Shown here: positions 1-10,960 of the stretch, piece after piece | Layout of the letters: each line of letters starts with the position of its first letter | Position numbering within the stretch: the first letter of the stretch is position 1 | From: Cryptomeria japonica | Lineage: Eukaryota > Streptophyta > Pinopsida > Cupressales > Cupressaceae | Reading direction: 5' to 3' | Assembly (NCBI RefSeq): GCF_030272615.1 | Contig: NC_081409.1 | Coordinates: forward strand, 22,754,260-22,818,259 | DNA: 64,000 nucleotides | The notes under the pieces: model-generated | The model's input: only the letters and a program-made list of their open reading frames with translations | Databases searched by the model: none | Told to the model about the DNA's origin: nothing | Position numbers and translations under genes: made by a program

Positions 1-120
1 CATATACACTATCCTTTTGTCAATACAATGTATAACAATTTTGCATAAAGAGCATAAACATTGAGATATTCAGAGCATATATCAAAATTTTGATTACCAG
101 ATACTTCTCCCAAATAGAAT

Positions 121-137
121 TATTCTCCCCCTTTGCC
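121..137 (-). other. Polypurine-tract-like sequence of element A
   Basis: On the minus strand this reads GGCAAAGGGGGAGAATA, a purine run just downstream of the end of the second ORF (198). It closely resembles a purine run in the 3' region of the copia element (about 52970-52995), and both sit next to a CATTGTTG-type sequence. The LTR does not begin immediately after it, so it may be an internal or duplicated tract rather than the functional plus-strand primer. Confidence 0.45.
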
Positions 138-197
138 AACAATGACAAAGTACAACTAAACAACTCTATTTTCATTTGATACTAAAATAATAAAATT

Positions 198-3100
198 TTA
201 TGACAATAAGGAATAATACTTGTCAAAAATAGATTTAAAGTCCTGCAAGAATTGTTTCATTGATAAAGACCAGGAATCAAGTAGGGAGGTGGCTACTTCT
301 TTTATGTCTGCATCTGGGAGACCTATTCTTCCATGGCATTGATTGTGCTCATCTCCTGTGTAACTGTTAAGGCATCCAGGTTCAGATAGCACTTCTGAAG
401 AATTTGCAATCATGGGAGTAGAACCAGTTGTAGCTCCTACAAATCTCTAGACCAGGTGTTGATTTCTTGCTCTATTTTTGCTGACTGGATGTGAAACCAG
501 TGAACGATTTTCCCATAAGTTGTAAAGGAATCATAACGTGGCTTGAATGTGCTCATGTAGGACTGCAAGTCCGTTTGAAGCTTTTGCTTCTGAGCTAGCA
601 CATCATCATAGAACAGATGGGGTTGGTAGATCTTACTGAATAGCAGATTCCCCTCATCCAAAGCGTCCCTTATATCCTTTTGTTCTTTCTTCAGTTCAGA
701 CCGAAGCTCATTCAATTTCTTCACTACAGCTATATTAAGAGATTTTTGATGCTCCTTCTTGACATTTGCCTCTGCTGCCTCTTCTAGGCTTTGCACCTGA
801 TCATCTACTACTATGCATAGGAGCTTAAGTTTAGCTAGTGATGAATTGGTGTTGGGAAGATTTGTACCGGGTATTAAACTGGTAAGAGTGTCCACAGCTG
901 CTTGAATTACATCATGCTCCTTCTTGCTCCGTATGATTTCAAGGCGCTCTTGAGAAACCTTGATGCTCTGCATTACCTCTGTTTCACTTGCAGACTGGAG
1001 ATCGATAAGACTAGTGAGATCAGCCAGTTTGGCTTGACTCTCGGTTTCCTTCGAAGTCTCCATCTAGGTGCTCTTCTCTGCTTCTCTTACCTTGTCCTCT
1101 TCCACTTTCTTCTTCTCTACTTCTTTCCTCTTCTCTTCTTCTTTGTCCTCCTCAGCCTTTTTCTTTTATGTTTCCTTCTTCTTCTCCTGTTCCTTATCTT
1201 CCTCTTCCTTCTTTTTCTTTTCATCTTCTTGCTTCCTTTTCTCTTCTTCATCCTTCTTCTTCTTCTCCTCTTCATCTTTCTTCTTCTTCTCTTCTTTATC
1301 CTTCTTCTTCTTCTCTTCTTCATCATTTTCCTCTTCTCTTCTTCATCCTTTTTCCTCTGCTCGGCCTCTTCCTTTGTCGCTTCCTGTCTATCCTCGGCTT
1401 GCTTATCAACCTTTTTATCCTATTGCTCCTATCCTGTTACCTCATATGGTGTTTCCTGAGTAACATCCTCTCCATCCAGAGCATCGACATCAATGGTGTC
1501 GATCAGTTCAACAACCGGATTTCCTTCATCATCAAATACTTCGTCCAGTTTGGATATAACCGGTTCTTTTTCATCTTATCGGTTGGCTAGATGCGCTTTG
1601 TGAGACTGGACAATAGTTGTCATATAGTGATGAGTGTCTTTTTTGACATCATCAACTCTACCTTCTAACAGCTAGAGTCTTCTTCTTCTAGTGAAGAAGA
1701 GTCCTTTATTTTGGTCAATAACATCAAATAATTCAGAATTTGAGAGGTTGGGAAAGTACTATGCAAAAACTTTCTCCCTAATTTCTTGTTCCTTCTCTAT
1801 GGCAATGCACCATCTATTATCTAATGACTTATATAAAGAATCCGGTGTCTGAGGTTTAATCTCTGAGGGTGACTGATCATTGACACATAAATACTGAATT
1901 ATTTCCTTTTCAACCGCTTCCTTTTCATCATCATTAAAGTCATCAAAACACTCAATTAAGTCATGTAGCACTTTTCTCCTAATATTCTTTATTGTTCTTT
2001 GACAATGTGTCAAAGGTTTATAGGAAGAGATATCTATATTTACCGATGCAGATGATGTCGGTTCATTCTTTGTCTTCCTCTTTGCTTAACGTGTTTTCTT
2101 TGATTTTTCCTCAGACATAGTTTCTTCTGAGTCTGGAGAGTTATTCCTTGTCTTCCTCTTTCTCTCAAACACTTTAGCCAGTGCCGCTTCTGGTTTCTTC
2201 TTGGCTAGTGACTGCTTGGTCACTTTTGGAGTTGTAGTAGTAACCGATGCTAATGATGCAGGCACTGCCTTTGCCTTCTTCGCTGCAAGTTATTTTCCTT
2301 TCTTTGCAGAGGGTTCCTCGATCGGTGTAACCCTTTCTAGATGGGTTCCAATCCTCTTTTCCTTAGGATCAAGAGGTGAGGCAATAAGGGTAGAGGCATA
2401 CCCTTCTAGCATATCGTACATCACCTCATAGCCCATTGGCTCCACTTCTTCCTATCTGGGCTCAACAGCCTCCATTATGCATTTATCTACTTGGATGGTG
2501 AAACAGATATCGTCTTCATATTTCTTGATGATGTCACCTGATATCCTCATTCTTTGGCTCATTTTCTGTCTGAACTCATCAAAATACTCGTTTAAAACAT
2601 TAGGGTAACTGGTTCCAATTACTTCAATGCTTTCCTTGATTTGCTTGGTCACCAGTTGGTCAGTAGACCACTGGACATCTCCTACTCCTAGAAAGTAGCC
2701 TTGGAAATAGAAGAACAACCCAACTAATAGTTGTCCAAACTTGAACCTTAGTGCATTATCCTATTTGATCGACTTCAGATTCAATAGGAGTTGTCTCTGC
2801 AATTCAGTGCACAGGTCAAATGATGCATCCTCCTTTATCATCTGGTAAGTGGCATTTACCACTGCAACAGATACAGAGTTAATTCTGTTGGCTGAGAATG
2901 TCCAGTATCCAATCACCATACATGCATACTTCACTAGATCATCCTTGATAGAATTGACTGTCATGCCTCGTGAGTCGCTCGCTAAATCGGTGAGCTTGGA
3001 CATTTCAGTTTTTCTTACCGTCCTTAGGGCTGACACTTCCCCTGTGTTGTAGAATCCGGTGACTATATGAATTGCCTACGGCATGATATCATGTGTTCTC

Positions 3101-3438
3101 TCTAGGTACATCTTGTCACCATGGACTCTGCTCAGAATTATCCTTATATGATCCTTTATGAAATCCTCCAGGAAGTAAATAGCATTATGGAGCTTCTTCT
3201 TTTCCAAAATATTATACTCTTGTTTGATCTTCTTATCCTTTCCACAAAATAAACCTAACTGGGAGTGGATAGCTAGAGACCCAGGGTCTTCAATCTTGCA
3301 ATCTATGTAGTTAGAAATTCCCTCTTCTACTATCACACCAACTGGAACTTGTGATAGGGCATTATACTTAGATTTTCGTTGAATAAAACTTGCAGACTCG
3401 ACAGATGCACTAGAACTGGTATGCGATGCGGAAGCCAT
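198..3438 (-). pseudogene. Element A ORF2: long conserved protein of unknown function
   Basis: I do not recognise this protein family. Reading starts at an ATG at 3438 (MASASHTSS) and runs about 1,080 codons to a stop at 198. The frame is constant from 3438 to about 1330 and broken only by point stops (for example at 3076, 2761, 2452 and 1759). There is one frameshift in the acidic/basic tract near 1330 and another near 440. Visible parts: an N-terminal globular region (SQVPVGVIVEEG, IRIILSRVHGDKMY); a middle region with ANRINSVSVAVVNATYQMI and LLLNLKSIK; an ICFTIQVDKCIMEAV segment; a charged linker; a Lys/Glu/Asp-rich tract at about 1090-1400; and a C-terminal helical part starting METSKETESQ. 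The first two regions and several later motifs recur in element B, so the protein is old and was once under selection. A very distant likeness to the putative plant transposon protein domain (PF20167) is possible but unproven. Confidence 0.7.
1090..1400 (-). other. Lys/Glu/Asp-rich coding tract inside element A ORF2
   Basis: The plus strand is a long pyrimidine tract of CTTCTT and CTTCAT words. On the minus strand it encodes alternating blocks such as KKKKDEEEKKKKD. The frame changes near 1330: upstream it matches the frame of the N-terminal half, downstream the frame of the C-terminal half. A tract this repetitive is prone to slippage, which probably explains the frameshift. Confidence 0.7.
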
Positions 3439-3884
3439 GATAGAAATTTTAAGAAATTGAGAAATACCTTTTGAAACACATGAAATTAGGGCTTGCAGAT
3501 TCTCCTTCACTTCACACTCCATTAGTTGTTGAATCACTGCTTTGTGTTCTCCACTTGATCATCTGCAGTTTGAATTTGAATCTCCTTCGCGGTTTCTCAA
3601 TTTCTCAAAATCTCAGCTCAAATCGCCTTTTCGTCGCTCTGCTCTTTGAAAAACTTTTTTACGCTCGAAAACTGATAGTGAGATGATTTGAAAAATCCTT
3701 TTAAGTATGTTTCTAACCTACCATCATTAATGCTCCTCCATTAGGGTGTAAACCCTAATTTGCTTTTTTACCATTTTCGGTCTTCTACCAAATGATAGGT
3801 ATCACATATCGGTTAAGGTCTTTTACCGGTGTAAACCAGGGGTTCGAAACATCACTGTTTGCTCCCCCTAAGCTTTTCTGAAGC

Positions 3885-5162
3885 TTAGTTTTCCGGTTTC
3901 GTGATTTCCACACTAGGTGCAGAAACTGGTTCCTCTTCTAACACCGCTAGTTTCTTCTTCCAAGTTTTGTTCATGTCCGCTTGAACAGTGTCAACATCAA
4001 TGTTTCCTTCCGGAGTGACCGGTATATCATCAGATATGTTCTTTCTTGATCTACAGAATCTGGCAATGTGACCCGGTTTGTTGCAGTGATAGCAGACCAA
4101 TCCAAGTGCTCTCCAAGGTCCATTGTTCATGTTTCCATTCTTCTTTCTGCATGTTGCAGCAGTGTGACCATGACCATGACATACCATACAGTTTTCTCTC
4201 CATTCGGTTGTCGCTTGATAGCCACCGCTTCTTTGCTGATGATTGAAGACATTAAACCGATTGTGATTCCTGTTCACAAAAGGTTCAAGACTAGCTCCTT
4301 GGGTCCTTTGAGGATATCTTCCAGTGTTATTCATAACAGACCTACATTCAAATGCTCTATGCCCATACTTGTTGCATGCATAATAGTTACCATCAAATAT
4401 ATAGGATCTAGGCTTATCATTTAGGAAATAAGCAAAATTGTTGTAAGCCTTACTCCTACACACATTTGCAGTATGTCCTTCTTTAAGACAGTTAAAGCAA
4501 ACAGGTTTAAACTTTTGCTTACCTTTATCCTTTGATGCCGGTTGTTTCTTTGATGTTCCAGCATTTGTACCAGAGATCTCACCTTCCTCATGACCAGAAT
4601 AACCAAGTCCATTGGTATTCTTGACTGGTTGGGCAGATTCAAGCTTTTGTTGTAGCTTGACAGTACTCTTGTTGAACTTAGCAAGTATTTCCTTTGACTC
4701 AGAGAGTTCTTTGGAAATAGCAGCATTTGTTTCCAACAGGTTTTCATTCTTAGAGATGGCAATGTTTATTTCTCCTTGCATGTCTTCCTTTTCCACTTTG
4801 CTTGCATGGAGTTGAGCAGTTAGGGCACTAATCTCTTGTTTTAGCTTGGAGATCTCATGATCTCTTTCTTTCACCAGATCTTCAACTTTTCTCCAGTTTT
4901 CAAGCTCTTGACACATCCGGATAGTCAGTCCTTCCAATTCCTTTCTTAGGTTGGAGTTTGATTCATTCAAGTTATTTACTTCTACAATTAGGGCTTCCAT
5001 GTCTGCTTCATCTAAAGAACTATTTTCAGATAGCTCCATCAGCTTTTCTGCATGTTCTCTCCTTTTTGCTTGAGATACCTTGTATTTGACCATAAGATCA
5101 TCATAAGCTTACTCAGACTGAGTGAGCTAATGAGTAAGTTCCCTTATAGAGTATTCCCCCAT
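3885..5162 (-). pseudogene. Element A ORF1: coiled-coil, four zinc-knuckle gag-like protein
   Basis: This is probably a nucleic-acid-binding gag-like protein. It is open for 402 codons from an ATG at 5093. In the same frame, two point stops upstream lead back to an ATG at 5162 (MGEYSIRELTH), close to the primer site, which I take as the ancestral start. Residues 1-155 (from 5093) are a heptad-like, Glu/Lys/Leu-rich coiled coil. Knuckles of CX2CX4HX4C type follow: CFNCLKEGHTANVC (about 200), an imperfect one lacking the first Cys, YACNKYGHRAFEC (about 240), CMVCHGHGHTAATC (about 300) and CYHCNKPGHIARFC (about 340). I see no UBN2-type copia gag domain before the coiled coil. Element B has the same arrangement. 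Confidence 0.8.
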
Positions 5163-5198
5163 ATCTCTTTCCAAGTGGTTAAACTTATAGAAAGGTAG

Positions 5199-5210
5199 GC
5201 TCTGATACCA
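5199..5210 (-). other. Primer binding site of element A (initiator-Met type)
   Basis: The minus strand reads TGGTATCAGAGC, the usual plant retrotransposon primer site complementary to the 3' end of initiator tRNA-Met. It begins two bases after the LTR end at 5213, the normal spacing. Confidence 0.9.
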
Positions 5211-5212
5211 AT

Positions 5213-6323
5213 TGATGAATACTAAGAGGGGGGGGTGAATTAGTATGCCAAAAATCTCTGCACTTTAACACTTTACAAGACTGACAGTAAACTAGTAAAA
5301 TAGTTTAGCAGACAAACCGGTTAGCACACATGCAAACCAAATAGCAAATAATGCATTCACCCACAAAAGCACAAACACCATAACACATGAGATTTTGACG
5401 TGGAAACCCAAATGGGAAAAACCACAGTGAGATGGAACTCACAAGTAACTATATGCAGAATAGGAACCAGACTGGTTAAGGTCTTACAATGTTCTTTACG
5501 AGAATTGATCTTGTTAGGAATCTCAATCTTTGTTAGGAGATAAGTCTGATTAAAGACTACCTTGCTAGAGGATTTTAGATCCACAGATGTGAACCACCTT
5601 GTTAGAGGATTTATAAAAGGCTTTTGGGCCTACCCGGTTAAGGGCTATAGACTTGTTAAAGATGTGAGTAATCAACAAGTGTTTGATCTAGCTAGTAGCA
5701 CAGACTGGTCCGTTAGATCCTTGATAGCTCGTTCTTAATGCACTTCAGCATTACTTTAGTCTTCTACACATTCATATTCTCTCCAACTCCTCAACCACCT
5801 TAAACCCTAGCAACAACATAAACTTTCGCTATATCCACATCAACAACCTAAAACCTCAAACATGATGTCTTTATAAAGGAATCTGATTACATGTCGGTCT
5901 AATAGGATTACATTACAATTTCCTAGGTTCAATGAACCTAGACATACTTAGTAACACGACACAAAAAACACCGTTAAAGTGTCGGCACTGTCAAACAATT
6001 AGTGGATGGTAACTCATCACAGAGTATTACCAGTTCATACAAAATGTCGGTTGCCGGTTTGACAAAAAATGAAGACTGGTAAAAATGTGTTATGCCACTT
6101 TAATCCCTCGTACCGCTTGTGGTCCACGAACTGTTTGGGGTCAATATGTCGCTTCAGACTGGGAAACACATTCTGCAAAACACCAATATTCTAAAGACTA
6201 TAATACAACATACCGGTTGGAAGAAATACCGGTTGTGCTCTAACTCATACATATAAAGGGGATCTCAATGCAAGTGTGTGTCCATCAATGACAATCACAA
6301 CATAAACATAAAAAATGCCAACA
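5213..6323 (-). repeat. 5' LTR of element A
   Basis: This 1,111-bp LTR is bounded by TG...CA when read on the minus strand. It opens TGTTGGCATT at 6323 and ends TTCATCA at 5213, two bases before the primer site. Near its 3' end is a run of eight C in the sense strand (plus-strand G run at about 5227-5235). It shares TTGTCATTGATG near its start with the LTRs of element B and of the copia element. The second LTR is outside the window, so the length rests on the two boundaries only. Confidence 0.8.
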
Positions 6324-8307
6324 CCACCTACCTTACCTTTCCCCTTATCCTTGTCCTTTTGGTATACCCTGATGGTCTTAGGTCTTAGTAGCTCTTCTTG
6401 TTTTTCTTTTTCAACAAAGAATATGTCCCATTGGTCCACAATTTCTTTTGTTATCTCATTCACTCTCCCTGCCATTATTGCTACATGTCGGTGAGGAGTT
6501 GAAAATACTGTCCGGTTTGCCTCACTGATTAATTTCTCTATCTCATCAGGTGAGTTTACTGGATGCACCGCAAGTAATTTTTCAATTTTTATCTTCTTGT
6601 CCAGCTCAACAATGTCTACCCTTCTAGCTTCTAGTCCTCTATACAAATCATTGGGTATTTCATCAACAATTTCCATCAAAAATTTCTTGTAAATATCCAA
6701 GTGTAAAATTACACTATTTTCTATTCTCTCTTTGTCATCAGCGGAAAGTGTGTTGTATAGTTTGCTAATGTTTTTCAACTTTCCATCCTCTGTTATTTCA
6801 CTTAATGGTTTATCTAGTGGAGCAATATATTGTTTTACCTTCTTCTTCTGAGGTGTTAACTTCCTTGTTGGAGGCCTCACTACCTATTGCTTTTGTCTTG
6901 TTTTTCTAGGAGTGGGTGAGGGTACCGGTGAGGGTTTTCTTTTCCTTTCTACCCTTTTCAATACTGTCGGTATATCACTCTCAAAAGAAATTGCAACCGG
7001 TGAAAGATGAGTTTCCGGTTGAAGTCCTTCCAACTCACTTTCTTTGATACCAGTTTGCTTCAATACATCTTCCTTAAGTGCTTTTGCTTGTCTAATGCCT
7101 TTCCTTACTATTTGTTCAACTTTCTTAACTCTTTTCCTAGACTGAATACCACTTTCTATTGTTTTAACACTGCCAAAGACTTTCTCAGTGGGTTCCTTTG
7201 GTGCTTAAAGGAGGGCTTTATCATAAGTTTCAATAATGTTATCATCTGTTTCATACCCCATTTCAGTTACCCAGATAGTCCTAGGGACAATTGCCTCCAT
7301 CCAGATTTCATCCTTTTTAATTACAAAGCATATTTCCCTCTAATATTTATCTACAATTGTCTGTGATAGTCTTATTCTTGTCTTCATTCGATCCTTCAGT
7401 GCTTGAAAATGTTCGTTTATATTTTTCTCTCTGTTTTCTCCCATGTTATTTAAGATGTCCAATAGTTGCTTTCCTACCGGTATATCAAAGCTAAAATCTT
7501 TTCTATAAATACCGGGTACTTGCTTAGTAATGTACAACATTAAACATACAAGTAAATTTCTAAATCTAAAGGTTCCTTTCTTATCTCCCTTTATCTTCTT
7601 CAGATTGTCTATTAATTCATCTTTGAGCCATTCACACACATCTATTCTAGCATTATCATTAACCATGTCATATGCACTTTTGATACATAAGATAGATACT
7701 GAGTTTAACCTATTTGCATGCGTAGATTTGTAGCCTAAAATCATACTGACAAATCTAACATTGATGTCATTCACATCATTTACCCTTAGAGACCTTTTAT
7801 CAAATGTTGCATTGGTTAGGGCTATCACTGTGTCATTTGAGACCTTTTTAGTTCTGTCAATCCTGCTGTCAGTGGAAGGTAACCCTGTTACTCCCTTAAC
7901 GACTTCTTTGGTGATCTTATGAATTGAATCCGACCAAAAGAGTTCACCATGGACTCTTCTTAAGACTATTCTTATCACATCTTTAGGAAAATCAAAAATT
8001 CTAAGAATATCCACAAAACCTGGGTTTCTATTACCTTGTGTTCCGGTTTGATATTGCCATTTTCATCATAAATCACAGTCTGATAAATGTTCTTGATTTC
8101 ATCATCTCCTAGTTCCTCTATGTGACAATGTATGTATATCCTAGGGTCTTCAACATATACTACTCCCTTAGGAATTTGAGAAAATGCACCTAGGGTTTCA
8201 TCTTTCTTTGCTATTTCAGGAACAAGCTTGAATACGGGTCTAGGGCGCTTGATAACTTCAATCACAGTAGGGTTTGCAATAAATTCAGGAGTGGATGAGG
8301 AAGCCAT
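6324..8307 (-). pseudogene. Element B ORF2: homologue of element A ORF2
   Basis: Function unknown. It starts at an ATG at 8307 (MASSSTPEF). One frameshift lies near 8000, where the 8307 frame (ending ...EFLIFLKM) hands over to the frame that carries IRIVLRRVHGELFW. From there to 6324 one frame is interrupted only by point stops (for example at 7340). Landmarks shared with element A in the same order are SQIPKGVVYVED, IRIVLRRVHG, ANRLNSVSILCIKSAYDM, LIDNLKKIK, EICFVIKKDEIWMEAI followed by MGYE, a charged Lys/Arg-rich linker, LSADDKERIENSVILHL, and AGRVNEITKE. The frame runs into element A's LTR at 6323 just after KDKDKGKGKVGG, so the C-terminus is displaced off-window. Confidence 0.7.
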
Positions 8308-8650
8308 AGTTATAAATACCTCAAACTATCTTAGGGATGAGTGCTTGGATGAACTGCTTCACTTCTTCACTAAGGATGCCTTCGCTCAGGAATTTCTACG
8401 CTCTCAAAGATTTGAATGCTCGGTGAATGAAAAAGGAGCCAAAACACTTGCTTTATAATGTTATGTTCTCCAAATACCACATTTAATGCTTGTCGGTTAA
8501 CTTACAACTTAACTCATTTGCCGGTAAAGAAGTAATTTAACTTCTCACCATCAATAGAGGGTATATTATCATATTTTTCAATTTGTTGCCAAACCCCCAA
8601 GGGATTTTCCTTTAGTTAGATGAAGAGTCTCTTGCCGGTGGAGTGTTACT

Positions 8651-9751
8651 CTATTCTGTCAGTGGAGAAGTATTCCCACCAACATTCTGATCTGACTTTC
8701 TGATCCATTGTTTCGAGAATTCTTGCTTTACTTCATCAACCTTTTCTTTACCTTTCAAGCTAGGACCTTTGTTATTTGTTGGTGATGCCTTACTTCTACA
8801 AAATTTAGCAATATGTCCAATCTTGTTACAAGCATAACAAGTCACATTATTTTTTCACAATAGCTTTCCCATATCCTATGCCAGTATGTGTTCAACATTG
8901 ATTAGACAGGTGTCCAAATCTTCCACAAACATAACATCTTACATTCATTCTGCAATTTTATGAATTATGACCAACTTTGTTGCATTTAGAACATTGACCG
9001 GTGGGTGTATTAGTGTTCTGATAATTTCTAGATCTACATTGATTTTCTCTATGACCATACTTGTTACGGTTAAAGCATTTCCCATTAAATTTGTAAGAAT
9101 TAAGTTGTCTTACCGATTTACTATGATCATGTTTGTTTGCAGTACCAGAGCTTTCACCAACTTCAAAGCCACGACCATTTTATCATCATTAGGTTTCTGA
9201 TTCTTCAGCATGTCATCAAGTTCCTCTGAACTTCTCTTGAATTTCTCCTTGTGTTGATTTGCAGTAGCCAATACATTTTCCAAGAAGTCTTTCTGTCTCA
9301 TTAGTTTAGTTTTATCATGTTCTAAGTGAATTAGATCTGTTTTTAGCATATCATTCTCATGACTGAGTCTTAGATTTTCATTTGCAACATCATTGATTCT
9401 TCTAGTCAAGTCATCTTCATTCTTCTTTCTATCTTCAATTTCTTTACAAAACCTCATAGTCATATCCTACATCTCATTCTTCATTGTATAGTTATCTTGT
9501 CTCAATCGGTTCACCAGATCATTAAGAGTTTCCTTTTCATCTTCATCATTCTGCATCTTTTCACAAAGTTCTCTTCTCTTGTTCCTTGCAATAGTGAAAT
9601 TCTCTTGAAGTCCTTGAATGATATCCTGAGCAGTCTTCAGATCATCTTCAAGTTTGATATTCTTCACCTTTTCTGCATCATAGTCTGAAAGAGTTGTTTC
9701 CAATTGCTTTCTCAAGTTTTCCATCTCTACCGGTGACAAGATCTTCCTCAA
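8651..9751 (-). pseudogene. Element B ORF1: coiled-coil and zinc-knuckle gag-like protein
   Basis: A single reading frame runs from about 9751 to a stop at 8651, broken only by point stops (one at 9464-9466). The first 215 residues are coiled coil, rich in Lys, Glu, Asn and Leu. Knuckle-like motifs follow: one with Arg in place of the second Cys (CFNRNKYGHRENQC, near 9070-9030), CSKCNKVGHNS.NC with a stop inside (near 8990), CYVCGRFGHLSNQC (near 8930) and CYACNKIGHIAKFC (near 8830). Organisation and position match element A ORF1. A real start codon is not certain; the frame is open close to the primer site. Confidence 0.7.
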
Positions 9752-9781
9752 GATGTTAGGTTTTTGAAAATAGAGGACCAG

Positions 9782-9793
9782 GCTCTGATACCA
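9782..9793 (-). other. Primer binding site of element B (initiator-Met type)
   Basis: The minus strand reads TGGTATCAGAGC, two bases from the LTR end at 9796. Confidence 0.9.
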
Positions 9794-9795
9794 AT

Positions 9796-10583
9796 TGTTA
9801 GGATTCCCAAAGATACTGAGGGGGGGGGTGTGAATCAGTATCTGATAGGTTGGATAATTTTCTCAACTTATAACATGAAAAGCATATTAAAACTGTGTAC
9901 CGATAAACCAAAAATAATGCGGTAAATAAGAATAGCAACCACCACATAAGAGACACAGCATAACACAATATTTTAACGAGGAAACCCGGTGTGGGAAAAA
10001 CCTCAGTGGGATTTGTGACCCATAATATTCGCTTACTAGCCAATAAGGGATTATTATTGTCTACAACAAGGGCTTGCACATTCAGGAAGGCCAAGTGCCT
10101 AGAGCTCACTGCTCAGTTACAAAGAAGTCACACTGACTTACAAAATTGGATTATACAAATCCAATGTCTTGTACTGCTTCAGATCAGCATCTTCTATGCC
10201 ATATTCGGTACCAGTTTAAGCTCTGCAATATACATAAACCCTTATCCTAATAATTTGCACATTAGGTCTGCTATATTCTTTTCATACTTCGCTCTTTAAA
10301 TGATCTATAATGATCTCATACATATATGAGTCATATTACAATCCGCCATGTCGGCTTACAAAAGATTTTACAATTAATTACAAAATACATTTATACAAAA
10401 TTCATGTAGGCCATGGTGCTGGTAATCTTCTTTTTTTGGTGTCAGTATTCTGTATGCCGGTGTAGAGTCTGTCGGTGTCGGTGCCTGTGCTTACCTACCG
10501 GTATCACATGATTGTAAGTTTGTCATCAATGACAATACCTTCAATCACCTACAATTTCTCATTGGAGTGTGCATTTGCCAACA
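9796..10583 (-). repeat. 5' LTR of element B
   Basis: This 788-bp LTR reads TGTTGGCAAATGC... on the minus strand from 10583 and ends ...AATCCTAACA at 9796. A run of nine C (sense) lies near its 3' end at about 9820-9828. A homologous solo LTR of 775 bp is at 61107-61881 in the opposite orientation, which fixes both boundaries independently. The bases flanking it on the right are TCCAA (10584-10588). Confidence 0.9.
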
Positions 10584-10960
10584 TCCAAAAGATCTCATTT
10601 TAATGGTAGGGTTGAATCAAGCTCCAAAAGACCACTTAAATACCTTAGAACATTTTTACAACTTTTGGAGGTAGGCATGAAAGTAAACGCTAGTATGATC
10701 AAGATCTTGATTTTCTCCAACCAAAATTAAAAATCAGCTTTTCTTTCGAAGGAAGTCTCTTAAAAAAAGTAACATTGTACAACCTCTTGAGATAGAATTT
10801 GACAATAAGTTTATATTAGAAACACATAAATCTCATCTTATTAAATTCGCCCTGCATATGATCAATATCATAAGACTTGCAAAAGAGAAAACATCAATTG
10901 AAAAGCAAATGGCCCTACTTAGACTTAACTTTTATCAACTATGGTATGAAACAAGTAGGG
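10584..10960 (+). pseudogene. LINE fragment C (reverse transcriptase, 3' part)
   Basis: This is nearly identical to 14258-14610 and diverged from 60790-61040 plus 62330-62500. The start matches a LINE RT segment (DLILMVGLNQAP..HL), then changes frame. Relative to 59923-62520 this copy has lost the internal part between about 61030 and 62330. The 5' part of the LINE should lie beyond elements A and B, off-window. A 60-codon stretch starting at 10858 stays open but is only a piece of this decayed copy. Confidence 0.6.

Larger units (their letters stand above)
1..6323 (-). mobile_element. Element A: non-autonomous LTR retrotransposon, 5' part
   Basis: This is a minus-strand LTR element whose 3' LTR lies beyond the left edge. 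Reading the minus strand from 6323 there is a 1,111-bp LTR, a TGGTATCAGAGC primer site, a coiled-coil/zinc-knuckle ORF (3885-5162) and a long second ORF (198-3438). No reverse transcriptase, RNase H or integrase motif is visible on either strand of the interval. The right boundary is sharp: the LTR opens TGTTGGCATT at 6323, and at 6324 the coding frame of element B resumes. The 5 bases next to it are CCACC (6324-6328); the matching target duplication should lie off-window. Large non-autonomous elements of this general kind are known as LARD or TR-GAG types; assigning A to either is inference. Confidence 0.8.
6324..10583 (-). mobile_element. Element B: non-autonomous LTR retrotransposon, interrupted by A
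   Basis: This is a minus-strand element related to A. From 10583 leftward: a 788-bp LTR, a TGGTATCAGAGC site, a coiled-coil/zinc-knuckle ORF (8651-9751), a long second ORF (to 6324), then the insertion of element A. The rest of ORF2 and the 3' LTR should lie beyond the left edge, on the far side of A. No RT or integrase motif is visible. At its right end the LINE sequence resumes exactly as in the uninterrupted copy near 14258, so B inserted into that LINE. A solo LTR of the same family is at 61107-61881. Confidence 0.8.

Noticed and set aside
902-1590. Plus-strand open stretches rich in Phe, Leu and Ser
   Set aside because: They are the complement of the Lys/Glu/Asp-rich tract of element A ORF2 and have no independent support.
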